DNA of 64,000 nt from Aphrophora alni (GCA_963513935.1 OY740765.1:71148253-71212252), one strand, 5' to 3'. Counted from the stretch's first letter, positions 1 through 11,520 are shown. Notes: generated by a model from the letters alone, not told the origin. Translations and numbers: made by a program.

Positions 1-500
1 TTAACGAAACTCCTATATTTGAATCTGATTTACGTACTTGTAATCTTGGTTCAAACATATTTTCAATATCCAAACCGATTATAACTATTTTACCTTGACT
101 TTTATTTAGAGAATACCACGTATTCAAAAGTAGCGCAGGTAAATATCTGTTGGTTATCTTCTTTTCCATAATTTTTTCATTTTTTTCCGAAATGAAATTA
201 GTTTTAAACTAGTTTTTCGTATTCCTTTCGTATGGTGAACACCTCTTGTTGATAGTGGTCTTCATTTTTCCTTAGAACTGAGTTATTTCCCTTTGACATT
301 TACATTTATAGGCAAATAATTTTATTTGCGCATGCGTCAACTGTTATCTTTCATTCTATAACAGTTGTGCAATATCTCTTTAACCTTTGCCCTGATGAAA
401 TAAATTTAGTGTAATAAAAAACACACTAATATTTCTATGATGACATCCTTTCGTAAATATATCTACACACACTACTATTTGATTCTTGCATCAAAGATTT
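1..500. other. no gene seen
   Basis: AT-rich sequence with stop codons in all frames. I see no coding segment, RNA gene or clear repeat here. Confidence 0.5.
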
Positions 501-865
501 TTGAAATAATTTCATCTAATTCTGAATAGAATTTTTTTGTTTTTGTAAAAAATTGTCTTTAAAATATTTTGTGAAAAAGTTTCATTGAAATCTAATTAGA
601 GGTTTATAAAATAATTTCATCTAAATCTGAGTAGAAGTTTTTTTGTAACAATTAAATTATCTTTAAAATGTTTTGTGAAAAAGTTTCATTGAAATATAAT
701 TAGAGTTATGTAAAATAATTTCATATAAATCTAAATAGAAGTTTTTGTAAATAAAAAATTGTCTTTAAAATATATTGTGAAAAAGTTTCATTGAAATCTA
801 ATTAGAGGTTTTTGAAAAAAACAATTCATCTAAATTTGAGTAGAAGTTTTTATAACCACAAAATC
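500..865. repeat. tandem repeat, ~103 bp, about 3 copies
   Basis: The phrase TCTTTAAAATATTTTGTGAA recurs near 555, 659 and 761, giving a period of 102-104 bp. Each copy also holds AAGTTTCATTGAAATCTAAT and a later CATCTAAATCTGAGTAGAAG. The copies have diverged by point changes and small indels. Confidence 0.8.
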
Positions 866-1055
866 ATTTTGAGAACATCTAAGATTGACTTTTGTTCTTG
901 TTTACTCACGTAAGTACCAAATATTTAACTACAGAGTCTTTGTCTTATTTTTTTCATTCTCATTATAATATAGGTTCCTTAACATCGGTATAGAAATTTT
1001 TGATAAAATTTCATCAACATCTGAGTAAAGGTTTTTTAAAACAATTTATAATATA

Positions 1056-1215
1056 TAGAGGATTGAGATCTCTCTTTTTCATCTCTTGACCAACTTTTCA
1101 GGGATTTTTAAAATTAATTTTTCCTAGTATTGGGTGAGATCTCTCTTTCTCTTTCTCTTTTGTTCTTTCCCGATCTGACACATATTTTCTAGTCTTGGGT
1201 TAGTTACCACTATCT
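1056..1215 (-). repeat. fragment of interspersed repeat family B
   Basis: Read on the minus strand, this has the family phrases GTTGGTCAAGAGATGAAAAA, AGAGAGATCTCAATCC and CTAACCCAAGACTA. The same phrases occur at 6975-7105, 8470-8700, 15262-15510, 32380-32460 and 42590-42850. The inner AGAGAGATCTCA phrase occurs twice, so this copy is partly duplicated. Confidence 0.5.
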
Positions 1216-1224
1216 TTGTTGCTA

Positions 1225-1835
1225 TAACCCTACATGATGTTATGTAACCTAAAATAATGGCCACCGAAGGCTAAAAATATATTATCTGACCTTGGATTTA
1301 TTGAAATGGGGGGGGGATTTCTAATGCTCCAGACTCCTACAAGATGTGTAACTTAAAATGACGGACATGTTTACTAAAAGTATTTACCAAAGATAATGGC
1401 CACCATAGGCTTAAAATAGATCATCTGACCTTGGATTTATTGACATTGGGGGGGGGGGGTGTCTAATGCGCCAGACTCCTACAAGATATATGTTATATAA
1501 CTTAAAATGACGGACTTGTTTACTCAACGGCAAAGAGATTACCAACAAAAGATTACATTTATTTACACAAACAGCCTTACTAGGTCCAAAATCCTTATCT
1601 TTGTTGACGTAAGCAGTCTCACTAGGTCTCTCAGTGGGGGGGGGGGATTCTAATGCACCTGACTCCGGGTCCTTATCCTTGTTGACATGATACTTATCTT
1701 TGTTGACATACTCCTTATATTTGTTTACATAAGCACGTCTACTATATCTCAGCTTATCTTTGTTGACACAGTGGCGCCAGTCTCTTATCTTTGACCTTTG
1801 GACTGGGGGGGGGATTCTGCCGCTCCCAACGCCGG
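1225..1835. repeat. degenerate tandem repeat with four long G-runs
   Basis: Copies contain ATAATGGCCACC, ATCATCTGACCTTGGATTTA, a G-run, then TCTAATGC.CCAGACTCCTACA. Uninterrupted G-runs lie at 1308-1316 (9 G), 1448-1459 (12), 1636-1646 (11) and 1805-1813 (9), spaced 140-188 bp. From about 1590 to 1795 the phrase TTATCTTTGTTGACA recurs about five times as an inner repeat. Confidence 0.75.
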
Positions 1836-1839
1836 GGTA

Positions 1840-2220
1840 TGACTACTTTCATAGCCCCACATGCAAACTTCTACAGGTTTTATAGATCCCTTGGCAGTGA
1901 GCTATGAATGTACAATTATTAAACAGCCACCATTAACAACTTTCAAAGTTTTGCATATAAACCAACACTAACACTGGTTGAATAGATTTCCCATCAATGA
2001 ACTTCGAAGCTATGAAATTATTAAAGAGCTTACACTCACACCCTCACAGCCATAGATGCAAACAAACTCTTGTAATATTTCCCAAGATTTCTCAACAGTG
2101 AGTTTTGAAGTTATGCAAATATTAAATAGTATACAATAACATGCTTCACAACACTACTGCATACAAAACAACTCCTACAAATGTTTATTAGATCTTGTGT
2201 TAGTAATATTACAATAAAGT
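1840..2220. repeat. degenerate tandem repeat, ~107 bp
   Basis: About three diverged copies share an ATAGATGCAAAC-like phrase, CCCAAGATTTC or related, CAGTGAG(C/T)T..GAA, and an ATTATTAAA run. Identity is low, so the boundaries are approximate. Confidence 0.5.
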
Positions 2221-2269
2221 TCAATACAATAAATAAATAATTAAATAAATTACAATAAATATTATCATA

Positions 2270-2965
2270 AGATGCCGTACTTTCACTTTGAGAATCTGAG
2301 GTTACATGACAGCTTATTGCGATATACGAAATAACAATAGGATGTACTTTTATTTTGAGAATATAAAATAAAATTGTAGCATGTTACTATATTGTAACTA
2401 ATAAGTGAACAAACACTCTCTTTGAGTATCTGAAGTCATATTGCAGCATATGATATTATTGTAATGAAAAACCAAAAACATAAGAATGAGCACTTTCACT
2501 TTTCAAATCTGAGGTTTTATGATAGCATATTATAATATTTTAAATTGAAAGCCCAATAAGAGCTTGTATTTTTATTTGAAATGGACAAAATTTGAACTAA
2601 ACATACTTTAACTTTTAGAATCTATAATATATGACAGTATATTATGATAATGTAAATGAAAGCCCGATCATAAGAGGCTGTATTTTTGCTTTGAATATTT
2701 GAAGAAATGTTACACTATATTATAATATTGTAAGGGAAAGCCAGAACATAAGAGGCGGTACTTTCACATTAGGAATCAAAGTTATATGAGAGCATATTAC
2801 AATATTTGAATTATAAATCCCAAGCATAAGAGGCCTTAAATTCGCCTTATGTATCAGAAATTTAACGACAGCATATTATGAAATGTAAGCTCAAACATAA
2901 GAGACCGTATTTTTTTATTTTGAGAATCTAAAGACAATTGAAGCATTTTACAATATTGAGATTGA
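2270..2965. repeat. degenerate ~85-bp satellite, left block
   Basis: About eight diverged units carry, in order, CATAAGAGGC, TACTTTCACTTTGAGAATCTGAGG, a TATGACAGCATATTATGATATT-like segment, then AAATTGAAAGCCCAA. The spacing between CATAAGAGGC phrases is roughly 75-90 bp. The family resumes at 4007. Confidence 0.75.
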
Positions 2966-3962
2966 AGCTTATAGATAAAAATTTGAACTCAAACTTAAGC
3001 TGTCATCTTTATTTGAACGCAATCAAGGCTATGAGGCCCCTTCGACTGAACCCATCAATTTATACAAAAATAAATTACAGCTCTCAAAAAAAATTATACA
3101 AAAAATCAGTGATAATTTTATAAGAAATGAAACATACACATTTATCAATTGCAAACAAAAAATTTCTAAAATTTAAAGATAATTCAAAGCTAAAACTAAA
3201 CATAAATACACTTGGTATATAGATAGATAGATCGATTTAGATATATAAACAATGAAATACTACATCAATTACAATTGTGAGCAACAATTGTGGGCACATT
3301 ACATACAAATTTATTCCATAAACGAAATATCCCATAATATACACAAAATGTAATAATACACATCCACCAGCAAATGCACTTTTATCCCTAGTTTAAGTAT
3401 CGATAAATTTAAACTTTCCCTCATTTTTAAGGACAGTGAATTCCACATTCCGTAACAAGAAACTGTGGAGGATTTATTGAAGATGGATGTATGATTAAGG
3501 GGAATTTGAAGGATCAATATGCGATTCCAGACCATGTACATCGGACATAAAACAGAAAGATTTAGAAAAATAATAAGGTAGATTACATTTTAAAATGCAA
3601 AATAACAGATTCAAAATTGACTGACGTCTGCAAGATTCAAAATTGAGCCATTTACGTTGATTATAAAAAGAGTAATATGCTGGTCATAACGTAATTAAAA
3701 TGGGAAACGAATGCAAACATTCTGAGCACGCTGCAACCTTAGTGCCAGCTCTACTGTTAAGTCACTGTAAACTGTGAAACCATAAAAGAAAGGAAATAGC
3801 AACGAGTCAACAATTAGAGCTCTCATCTTATTGGGAATTAACATTTTGTAATTTTTACGAGAAAATCTTCATTCATAAGATCTACGCACTCATTCATATT
3901 CATTATTTCACATGTGTATATAAATTTGAAGGTCGTCAGCATATAGTGATTAAGAATAGAAG

Positions 3963-4006
<44 letters not shown>
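2966..4006. other. non-satellite segment splitting the 85-bp satellite
   Basis: This 1.04-kb stretch lacks the satellite phrases found on both sides. It ends in a (TA)n tract at about 3966-4002. The short open frames inside it match nothing I recognise. It may be an insertion, but I could not find matching termini. Confidence 0.45.
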
Positions 4007-4009
<3 letters not shown>

Positions 4010-5090
4010 AAAGGAGGTACTTTCACTTTGACAATCTGAAATCATATTGCAAAATATAATAATGTTTGAAATTGATAGCCTAAGCATTCAAACATAAGAG
4101 GCCGTACTTTCACTTTGTGAATCGGAAAACATACTACAGCATACTCTGATATTGTATATTTAAGCCCAAAGGTAAGAAACTGTATTTTGACTTGTGAATC
4201 GGAATTCATATTGCAGCATATTGTGATATTTGTAATTGAAAGCCCAAACATAAGAATTCGTAATGCCACTTTGTGAGAATTTTAAACCCTATTGCAGATA
4301 TGTGTAATTGAATGGACACACATAAAAGGCTGTATTTTCACTTTCAGCATCTGTAGTTATAAAGCAGTATAATATATTATTTCACTGGCAAGCCCAAATA
4401 TAACATGTAGTGTTTCACTAAGAGATACTGAAGCATATTATATTTGAAATTGAATGTCCAGGCATAAGAGGCCATATTTTCAGGTTAAGAATCTGAGGTT
4501 AGGCTAATATGATGGCATAAAGTGATTTTTTTTAAAATTAATAGCCAAAACATAAGAGAATGTTTTTTAACTTTAAGAATTTAAAGTTATATGACAGCAT
4601 AACATAATGAAATTGAAAGCCTAAATATAAGAGGCTGTACCTTCATTTTGACATACACAAGTTTGACATAAACATACTTTCACTTTGAGAATCTGATGAT
4701 ATATGGCAGTACATTATGATATATTAAATTTCAAGTCCAAGGATAATTAAGAGGTCATACTTTTACTTCAATAATCTGAGGTTATATGATGGCTTATACT
4801 ATTTTTAGAGTTTAAAGTTGCAAGATAGCATATTATACTATTTCAAATTGATGTCATCTTTTCATTTTTAGTGTTTAAAGTTGCATAATAGCATACTATG
4901 ATATTTTAAATTAATAGCTCTCAAATATAAGAGGTTCTACTTTCACTTTAAGGTCATATGACAGCATGTTATGATATAAGAAATTGAAAGCCCAAGCATA
5001 AGTGGACATATTTTCCTTTTAAAAATCAATAGTTATATGACACCATATTATGATACTTGAAATTAAAAGCCCAAACATAAGAGGGATTCC
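4007..5090. repeat. degenerate ~85-bp satellite, right block
   Basis: It is the same family and orientation as 2270-2965, with about thirteen units. Typical phrases are CATAAGAGGCCGTACTTTCA, TTTGAGAATCTGA, GCATATTATGATATT and TTGAAAGCCCAA. Confidence 0.75.
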
Positions 5091-5147
5091 CCTTACCATA
5101 ATTACTGGAATAATAGCTAAAAACAGAATTATTGTAATAATAGTTAT

Positions 5148-5335
5148 GTAATTTTATTCCATTACTGATGTACATTTCGATAAGATGGGTGTCATCTTCA
5201 GTGAGTTCAACTGCTAAACTAGAGCTAACATATATATTAGTTTAGTTCACTAATCTAGTAGCAGAACTCTATGAAAGTGATAATCATGTAATCGAAATGT
5301 ACAACAATACCAGAATAAAACTAAGCAATAGTCTA
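5148..5335. repeat. imperfect inverted repeat, ~90-bp arms
   Basis: ATGTACATTTCGAT near 5168-5181 is answered by ATCGAAATGTAC near 5297-5308, and TTTTATTCCA by the complement of CCAGAATAAAA. The centre, about 5236, is a TATATATTAGTTTAGTTC palindrome. Both arms end in an AGAATAAAA/TTTTATTC phrase that is also seen at 48843-48900. Confidence 0.6.
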
Positions 5336-5384
5336 CTTATTGAACTGAATTCTCATCCTCCCCTTCTCACATCATAGCAAAAAA

Positions 5385-5905
5385 CTCCTTCCTGAGGTGC
5401 AAAATATTGCATAAATATTCTCACTCATCCAACACCAAAACAAAGAAGAAACATACGCAACTTATCACTATCAAAATGTCATTTTTGATAAAGAACCATA
5501 GATGCAGGCTTCGAAAAAATATTTAAATAACGGCCTAAACTCTTGCTTAGCCTACTTGTGTTTAAACATGGTTAAATCGTATTAGATTAAAATTGAGCAT
5601 TTAATGATGGCAGTCTATGTTATTTTTTTCCAATTATTTCTGAACCGTAATATATGTGTGTATTTTGTACGAGGGTTTACATCATTAACCTTCATATTTT
5701 ACTCAAATTTGAACAAAATTGGTAAAACTAATTTTGATAAATTAATTACTTTATTGGTCAATTTTATATATTTTTTTTAATCAATAACTCACGAACCCGT
5801 ATTTATGGAGAGATAAATTTTGTTTGGGTTCTTAGAGGCTTGAGCAAAATTTAATCAAAATTGTTGGAGGCAATTTAATTGTAATTTCGAAATTGTCGGA
5901 TACTT
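5385..5905 (+). repeat. interspersed repeat family A, near-complete copy
   Basis: It begins with GCAAAATATTGCATAAATATTCTCACTCATCC and ends with a segment like ACTCACGAACCCGTATTTATGG followed by GGTTCTTAGAGG. The same order of blocks is found at 40685-41115. Partial copies lie at 34560-34960, 35810-36215 and 60755-60965. No coding frame is visible, so the class is unknown. Confidence 0.65.
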
Positions 5906-6670
5906 AATTTTGTATTTTATTTTTTATCCACTACCACCACATTTTAAGTTATCAAAATGAAAATAACGTCCCTAGATATGGCCAAAATATGTCCACCTAC
6001 CAAATTTGATTAAAATCAATCTAAGCATTTGGGCTGCATAGCACAGTACAGACAGAGAAACGATCCTGAAAACCAGTTTTTTGTATTGAGAAAGACCTCA
6101 AAAGGGACATATTCACAAAAAATTCGAGATCGATTTTTTGACTCATCACACAACTTTCTTTTAGGTGTGTGAAAGTAAAACAAATAGGAGTAAAAAGTTT
6201 TTTTTCTTTTAAATTTTCTTGATATAATATTATTTTACCAATCCATTCGAGCATATAGGATCTGTACGAATTGATGAGATGGATTGAATTTGTATTCTTT
6301 CTTCACCTCCAGATGATAACGTGTCCTTTCACAGTTCTAAATAGATTCGTACTGCTATGGCTATGCCAAATTAATAAGTGTCAATGTCACTACAGTGGTG
6401 TAAACAATAATCTAGAGTTGTAACACCATTCATTATGAAAACTATTCTGTTTGAATTAGGTAGGCCAAGCAAGAAAGGTCATGTATGATTCAATAGACGA
6501 CTTAACGCTACAACCATGTATGTACTGTAGACTGTAGATGTAGGTTCCAAACAGTTCTTATTTTTCCTTTGTTAGTCATCATTCTATATTCAGTAAGAGT
6601 ACGTGATTTGGTTATCAATCTGTTTAACTGGGACATTGATTTTGTACGGAAGGGAAGAGGCATCCTGTCA
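5906..6670. other. no gene seen
   Basis: AT-rich non-coding sequence. The short minus-strand frame at 6021-6254 looks random. Confidence 0.5.
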
Positions 6671-6675
6671 CAATA

Positions 6676-6965
6676 TACAGGGTGTTCACGAATACTGCGA
6701 AATATAGTTAACTAGTATTCCCGGGATCAAATTATTTAGTTTTTAACACACCAATTACCCCGGAACGAAAGTGAATATCTTAAGAGATAAGATAGGGAGA
6801 AATCTTTTTTTAATTTACCACAATTCCTTGATGCAAAAGCCAAGTTTTTTCAAATGTTGACTGATATGTTCACTAAGAGTATATAATTATGGATATCAAA
6901 AACGATGTTTTCTAGTAAAATGATTCATTTTTCAAACGATACAGGTTTGTTAATATATATATGTT
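6676..6965. repeat. possible mariner-like element end
   Basis: TATACAGGGTGTTCACGAATA resembles Tc1/mariner-type terminal motifs preceded by TA, as also seen at 24401 and 54393. I could not find a matching inverted end nearby, so this may be a solo or truncated terminus. Confidence 0.3.
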
Positions 6966-6974
6966 ACAATAAAA

Positions 6975-7105
6975 ACTCCTAGCCCTCGGATACTCCAATA
7001 TCGTCAGGTTCGGAATAGGACAAGAGTTGGTCAAGACCTGAAAAGAAAGATGAAAGAAAGAGATTCAACCTAAAATTACATGAAAAAAGTGTATTTATCA
7101 AAAGT
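6975..7105 (+). repeat. fragment of interspersed repeat family B
   Basis: CTAGCCCTCGGATACTCC, then GGACAAGAGTTGGTCAAGA, then AAAGATGAAAGAAAGAGATT match, in order, the middle part of the fuller copies at 8470-8700 (minus) and 42590-42850. Confidence 0.6.
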
Positions 7106-7858
7106 TCTATAAGACTATAAGAGATTCCTTGAGGGATATATATTATTCCGTTGCGGAACATGAGGATTCCACGACACGTATAACAAGCTACTAACTTCGA
7201 CAGTAAGTAGTGTTGGCGTCACGTATCTGGGCGCGCGGTGGCTCGCTACTAGCATGACTAAAAATATTCTTCTATGAAGCCGACTACGAAAGCCGGTAAA
7301 TCTGCAATACAAAAGCGTTGTTTTTATCAGCTTTCATGCTTGTTACTAAAAATTTGTTAGATTCGAAAAATAGGCTGTATATACACACTATTTAGCATTA
7401 AACTCCAAAAACCTTGACGAAATTTCACGTTTAAAATACTTAACTTATTTGTTGTTTATAATTTAATTTAAACTTCATAGTATCCGGAAGACACAGTTAA
7501 TCGTTAAATATAATATTTAACCTAGATGTATTTTTTACCTAATTTCTAAATGAGTTTTAAACTTTTAACGAGGATTTAAATTCAAATCAAATTCAATTTA
7601 ATGCGTTTATTCCTCGTTTTTACATCATAATTTTCAGAAAAAATTCAAAAGAAAAAAACAAATGTTTGGACATGTAAATTAGAACAAAATGGTGACTTGT
7701 CAAGTACTGATAAAATTTTCCCATTAGACCAAAATATACTTCCAACAGAAAAAAATAAAACAACAATTGCAACATAGTTTTATGGAAAAAATCAGAAACA
7801 ATAAATACATGTATAAGCTAAAATAATATTGGCTGACAAAACGGATTGTGGCCCATGA
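7106..7858. other. no gene seen
   Basis: AT-rich sequence. The 65-residue minus-strand frame at 7115-7312 resembles nothing I recognise. Confidence 0.4.
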
Positions 7859-7859
7859 A

Positions 7860-8150
7860 TCAATACAGTTCATCCACCCCACTCATCTCGGCTTCTTCAG
7901 AATCATCACTAGAGTTGTCAGAGTCACTGTCCAAAGATATTATAAAAGACTCCACAAGGTTGTGGATTAGTGGGTCTGCTGCTGCATATCCCTCTTCAAT
8001 TTTTTTGACGTGCTGGCACTTCTCTGCTCACTCGTCGGCGCCTATGAGGGCGAATTTTCCTTCACACAGAGCTTGAGCTTGAGCGTTTCGAACCGACCAC
8101 CTTAATTTATTCTGCTGCTCTTTATCTAACACAAGTCTTTTAAAGTTAAT
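7860..8150 (-). pseudogene. C-terminal remnant of a DDE-type transposase (family uncertain)
   Basis: On the minus strand one frame reads through a segment containing KEQQNKLRWSVRNAQA and then ALCEGKFALIGADE, followed by an in-frame stop. It then continues through CQHVKKIEEGYAAADPLI and an acidic tail rich in S, D and E, ending in VDELY and a stop at 7860-7862. A conserved WSVRNAQA block, a C..H..K.E motif and an acidic end look like the C-terminus of a transposon-encoded DDE protein. That comparison is from memory. The internal stop shows it is broken. No N-terminal part was found to the right; family B repeats and then the hAT element follow. It could also be a decayed host exon. Confidence 0.4.
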
Positions 8151-8468
8151 TAATATCACTATTGCTCACATTTATCAACGTTTATTTATATATCTACTAA
8201 GCTCTTTGTTGATAATTTTCTGTTGTCTATTTTCTAGAAAATTAATAATAAAATGTATTTACCAGCCATCGTTTAAAACTAATGTTTTCCCTTTGTTACG
8301 TTTGATACCTGTATTACAAATCACATGCATTTAATAAAAACAGAGGAGCCAATTTCTGTTACGTAGAAGATGTTTTTACGAAGGCGCGCACATTGACCCT
8401 TCTCTACCTCTCTCATCTATCAGCCTGCCAAATATACGACGGCAACAGTATATATAGTAAAATTTGAA
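8151..8468. other. no gene seen
   Basis: Non-coding AT-rich sequence between the transposase remnant and a family B repeat. Confidence 0.4.
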
Positions 8469-8469
8469 G

Positions 8470-8700
8470 TATAATGAGTACGGGAGTGGTAATCTCGAGG
8501 GACCCTAACTGGATCTATGACTTTTTTATGTAGTCTTGGGTTAGATTCCTCTCCCTCATCTTTTCTATCCGGTCTCTATTAACAAACTCTTGTTCTTCTC
8601 CGACCCTAACGCTAATAGAGTGTTCGAGGGCTAGGGAATCTTTGCTTTACGTTATTTTCATCCTTTTTTAAAAAGACGATGATGACCGAGAGGCCAATAC
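8470..8700 (-). repeat. interspersed repeat family B, fuller copy
   Basis: Read on the minus strand it runs CCTCTCGGTCATCATCGTC, an A/T-rich linker, CTAGCCCTCGAACACTC, GAAGAACAAGAGTT, GATGAGGGAGAGGAATCTAA, CCCAAGACTACAT, then GATCCAGTTAGGGTCCCTCG and CCACTCCCGTACTCA. The same order occurs at 15262-15510 and 42590-42850. The length is about 240 bp with no coding frame. Confidence 0.7.
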
Positions 8701-8887
8701 CGCATACGGGTTCTGAACCAATGAAGGATTTCTTAGAACCATTTTTTACCAGTTTAGCCGTCCTAACCCCTGTGACTTGATATCCAGTCAAGTATTAATT
8801 AGCAGGTTTTGGGTCGAAATCTTAATAAGGTTCAGTGGCAATCCCACACTATTATCCTCAGGGGCATTTTCCGATGACTTGTCTTTC

Positions 8888-8895
8888 TTCTAGAG
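8888..8895 (+). repeat. hAT target-site duplication, left copy
   Basis: TTCTAGAG lies directly before the element's CAGAGGTGTCAAAC terminus and is repeated exactly at 11333-11340. Eight base pairs is the length hAT transposases produce. Confidence 0.85.
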
Positions 8896-11332
8896 CAGAG
8901 GTGTCAAACTCAATTTTGCAGAGAACCATTTATTAAATTTAGAATGTGTAGGCGGGCCAGATTCAAATAAAAAAAATGTACTGAATTATTATAACATTTA
9001 ATTTATTTCATTTTATAGTATAATATACGGTTGTTAAAAATCATGCCAAAGTTATAAAAGAGGGAAATTATTTTGAGCTCGAGGATCCAGATACCTGACT
9101 TCTCTTGTTTTTGACAAGCTCATTGATGTCAGGTATCATATTCGTTGTAATTATTTTAAGAATTGATTGGAGATGTTCATTCGTAAGTCTTGTGCGATGT
9201 TTGTTCTTATTTATTTTCATGACGGAAAACATCTGCTCACATAAATAGGTGCTACCAAACATGCACAGAATGCGTGCTGTGTGCTTTTTTTAATTCCGGG
9301 TAGTTTTCCAAACTCTTGAAATATTGTGTATAAAATGTAAGAGCGTTAACCTCTCTAAATTTTTCTTTCAAAATACTATCCGATTGAAGATCTATCAACT
9401 CTATTTGCAAATGAACTGATGCCTGTGAAGCTTATAAAATCTAATGGATTGTTGAAAATTGGGAATTCCATTTCATTCATTTTGTGGAAGTCTTCAAAAC
9501 GATTGTTGAATTCCGTGATCAGATTTTGCAGAAGTTGAGAATATTGATCAATTTTTTTTTGGTTCACTGTGCCAAATGATTTTAAATGAGGGAAATGATC
9601 CAAAGTTTGATTTTTACGTGATTTTCCCACAGCCTCAACTTTGTTTCAAAAGCATGAATACATGAATACATTTGAGTGACAATCAGATTTTTACCCTGTA
9701 ACTTTACATTCAGATCAGTCAACTGTTTATTCATATCTACCAAAAAGGCACAATCAACCCACCAGTCATTGTCATAATCAATTGGGTTGCCTTTTTCTAA
9801 CATGAAAGCTTGAATAGCAAAAACGTAATGCAAAAAATCTTTTTAAAACTACTCCTCGACTGAGCCAACGAACTTCGGTGAAATAAGGGACATCAGAAAA
9901 GTGTTGTAAAAACACCAAATCTTGTAACAACAGCCTGAACTGTCGGTGATTTAGTCCTCTGCTCCTTATAAAATTTACTATTTTAATTATAGGTTGCATG
10001 ACATGGTCTATTTTTAAATGTTTGGATGCCAATGATTCCTGATGAATTATACAGTGACATCCCACAAAATTCCCTGATGTTTTCTGTTTTAATTTAGGTA
10101 CAACACCTGAATGTATGCCAGCCATGGCAGGAGCGCCATCCGTGCTGCTAAGTATATTCCAGTCGATTTCATATTCTGATATCAAATGCTCAATTGCAGA
10201 ATAAATATCATTTGCTGTTGTAGTACCTGTTAATGGAACGCACTTTAATAGTTCTTCAGTTATTTCCAAGTTACTGTTAAATACCTCGTATAAAAACAGC
10301 AAGTTGAGCTGTATCAACAGTATCGGTGCTCTCGTCAACAGCCAGTGAAAAGTTTGTAAATTCCTTAATTTTCTCCTTCAGTTGAAGAGCCAAATTTTGA
10401 GATAAATCATTTATTCTTGAAGCAACAGTGTTTCTTGACAGCGAAATATTTTGAATTATTGACTTTTGAAATGGAAATGAAACATCGGCAACTTTCAACA
10501 TACAGTCTTTAATAAAATCACCATCAGTGAAAGGTTTTGATCTCTTCGCGATTTCTAATGCAATAATAAAACTCGATTTCAGGGCATCTTCGCTCTCAGT
10601 ATTAGCTTTAGTAAATATCGATTGTTGACCTTGAAGTTTAGATTTTAAAGATGACAATGTGTCCATTCTTATTTTTTCAGTGTAACAATCGAATTTTGAT
10701 TTATGATTCGTATCATAGTGTCTCTTCAAGTTAAACTCCTTACAAACAGCAACTGTTTGATTGCAAATCAAACACAGTGGTTTACCTTTCCATTCTATGA
10801 AAAAAATATGCAACTTCCCATTTATACTGAAAAACTCTGCACTCACTATCAACTTTACGTTTTTGTGACATTATGCCAAAATCGTAACAATTATGGAACT
10901 CGACACAACAATTATGGATATCGCACGCGCACGACACAAACAAATGCACAATACCTTCACAATCACTACTTCGCAGTAGGCAACAACTAAAATCCTTCTC
11001 CGACAGTATCGCTTCGATTACTCGACTCAACTGACTCACGTCGCGCCGACGCACTCCTTTTATATCGATAAGGAAGGTTCTAGTCTAGACTCTAAGATTC
11101 TATTGTTCTCAACAAAAATAATAGGGTATTTTCGCTTGTTGCTAAGATATGGCGTTACTGTCTATCTCTCTCGCTTGTCTAGGCACGCGCTGCCCTTGAA
11201 ATTACTTATAAATGTAGTGTGCGCATTTTAAAACTTCCGTAGAGGAATCGATTGAAGCCTAAAAGCTCTAAAAAACATGATTCTTCTTTCTGTGACACAT
11301 TACAATCGCGGGCCGTATCTTTGACATGACCG
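8896..11332 (-). mobile_element. hAT DNA transposon, full length but inactive
   Basis: The 2,437-bp element begins CAGAGGTGTCAAACTC and ends with TTTGACATGACCG, whose complement CGGTCATGTCAAA is the partner terminal repeat. CAG.GGTGTCAAA is a typical hAT end of the GTF2IRD2/ZBED-like group. An exact 8-bp duplication flanks it. The single transposase gene inside runs on the minus strand and is broken by frameshifts. The intact ends and duplication show this was one insertion event, not a chance set of fragments. It could only move if another element supplied the enzyme. Confidence 0.9.
9068..10926 (-). pseudogene. hAT transposase (GTF2IRD2/ZBED-like), frameshifted
   Basis: The gene encodes the cut-and-paste enzyme of the surrounding hAT element. 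Reading leftwards on the minus strand, it starts around MSQKRKVDSECRVFQYKWE (near 10870). A frame change in an A-run near 10800 leads into a zinc finger, CLICNQ..(VCKEFNLKRHYDTNH). Next comes the first catalytic block, with VDESTDTVDTAQL near 10310-10340. Another frame change leads to ILSSTDGAPAMAG near 10130, the second catalytic Asp region, followed by CHCIIHQESL and EVRWLSRG. Further frame changes near 9830 and 9600 follow. The C-terminal dimerisation block, YLCEQMFSVMKINKNKHRTR, lies near 9190-9250 and the stop is at about 9068. At least four frameshifts rule out a functional product, although both visible Asp blocks are still readable. Confidence 0.88.
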
Positions 11333-11340
11333 TTCTAGAG
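11333..11340 (+). repeat. hAT target-site duplication, right copy
   Basis: TTCTAGAG follows the right terminus and is identical to 8888-8895. Confidence 0.85.
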
Positions 11341-11520
11341 AATGGAGAAGTACACTTTAACAAATCCCAGGGAGGCTTTCATGTCTGCTGCTTTTAAAGC
11401 TGGAAAATAGGTACCGTCTAGTAAGACCAATATGGTTTGGTGGTTTTCGGTCTTATTTGAACCAGTTTTGAGGAACTGATTCTGCTTGCTAAGCACTTCA
11501 AGAATCTTCGCGGGAGCTAC
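11341..11520 (-). pseudogene. possible pogo/Tigger-like DDE transposase fragment
   Basis: On the minus strand one frame reads NQFLKTGSNKTENHQTILVL followed by LDGTYFPALKAADMKASLG. This resembles the block of pogo/Tigger (DDE_1) enzymes where a hydrophobic strand ends in a catalytic Asp, usually LDGH or LDNH with SH after it. Here the His is lost (LDGTY). Neighbouring sequence on both sides does not extend the match cleanly, and the hAT element lies immediately left, so it may have split this older remnant. The match is short and from memory. Confidence 0.35.

Noticed and set aside
1775..1790. TGGCGCCAG as a retroelement primer-binding site
   Set aside because: Only nine bases fit, there is no LTR boundary, and it lies within a degenerate tandem repeat.
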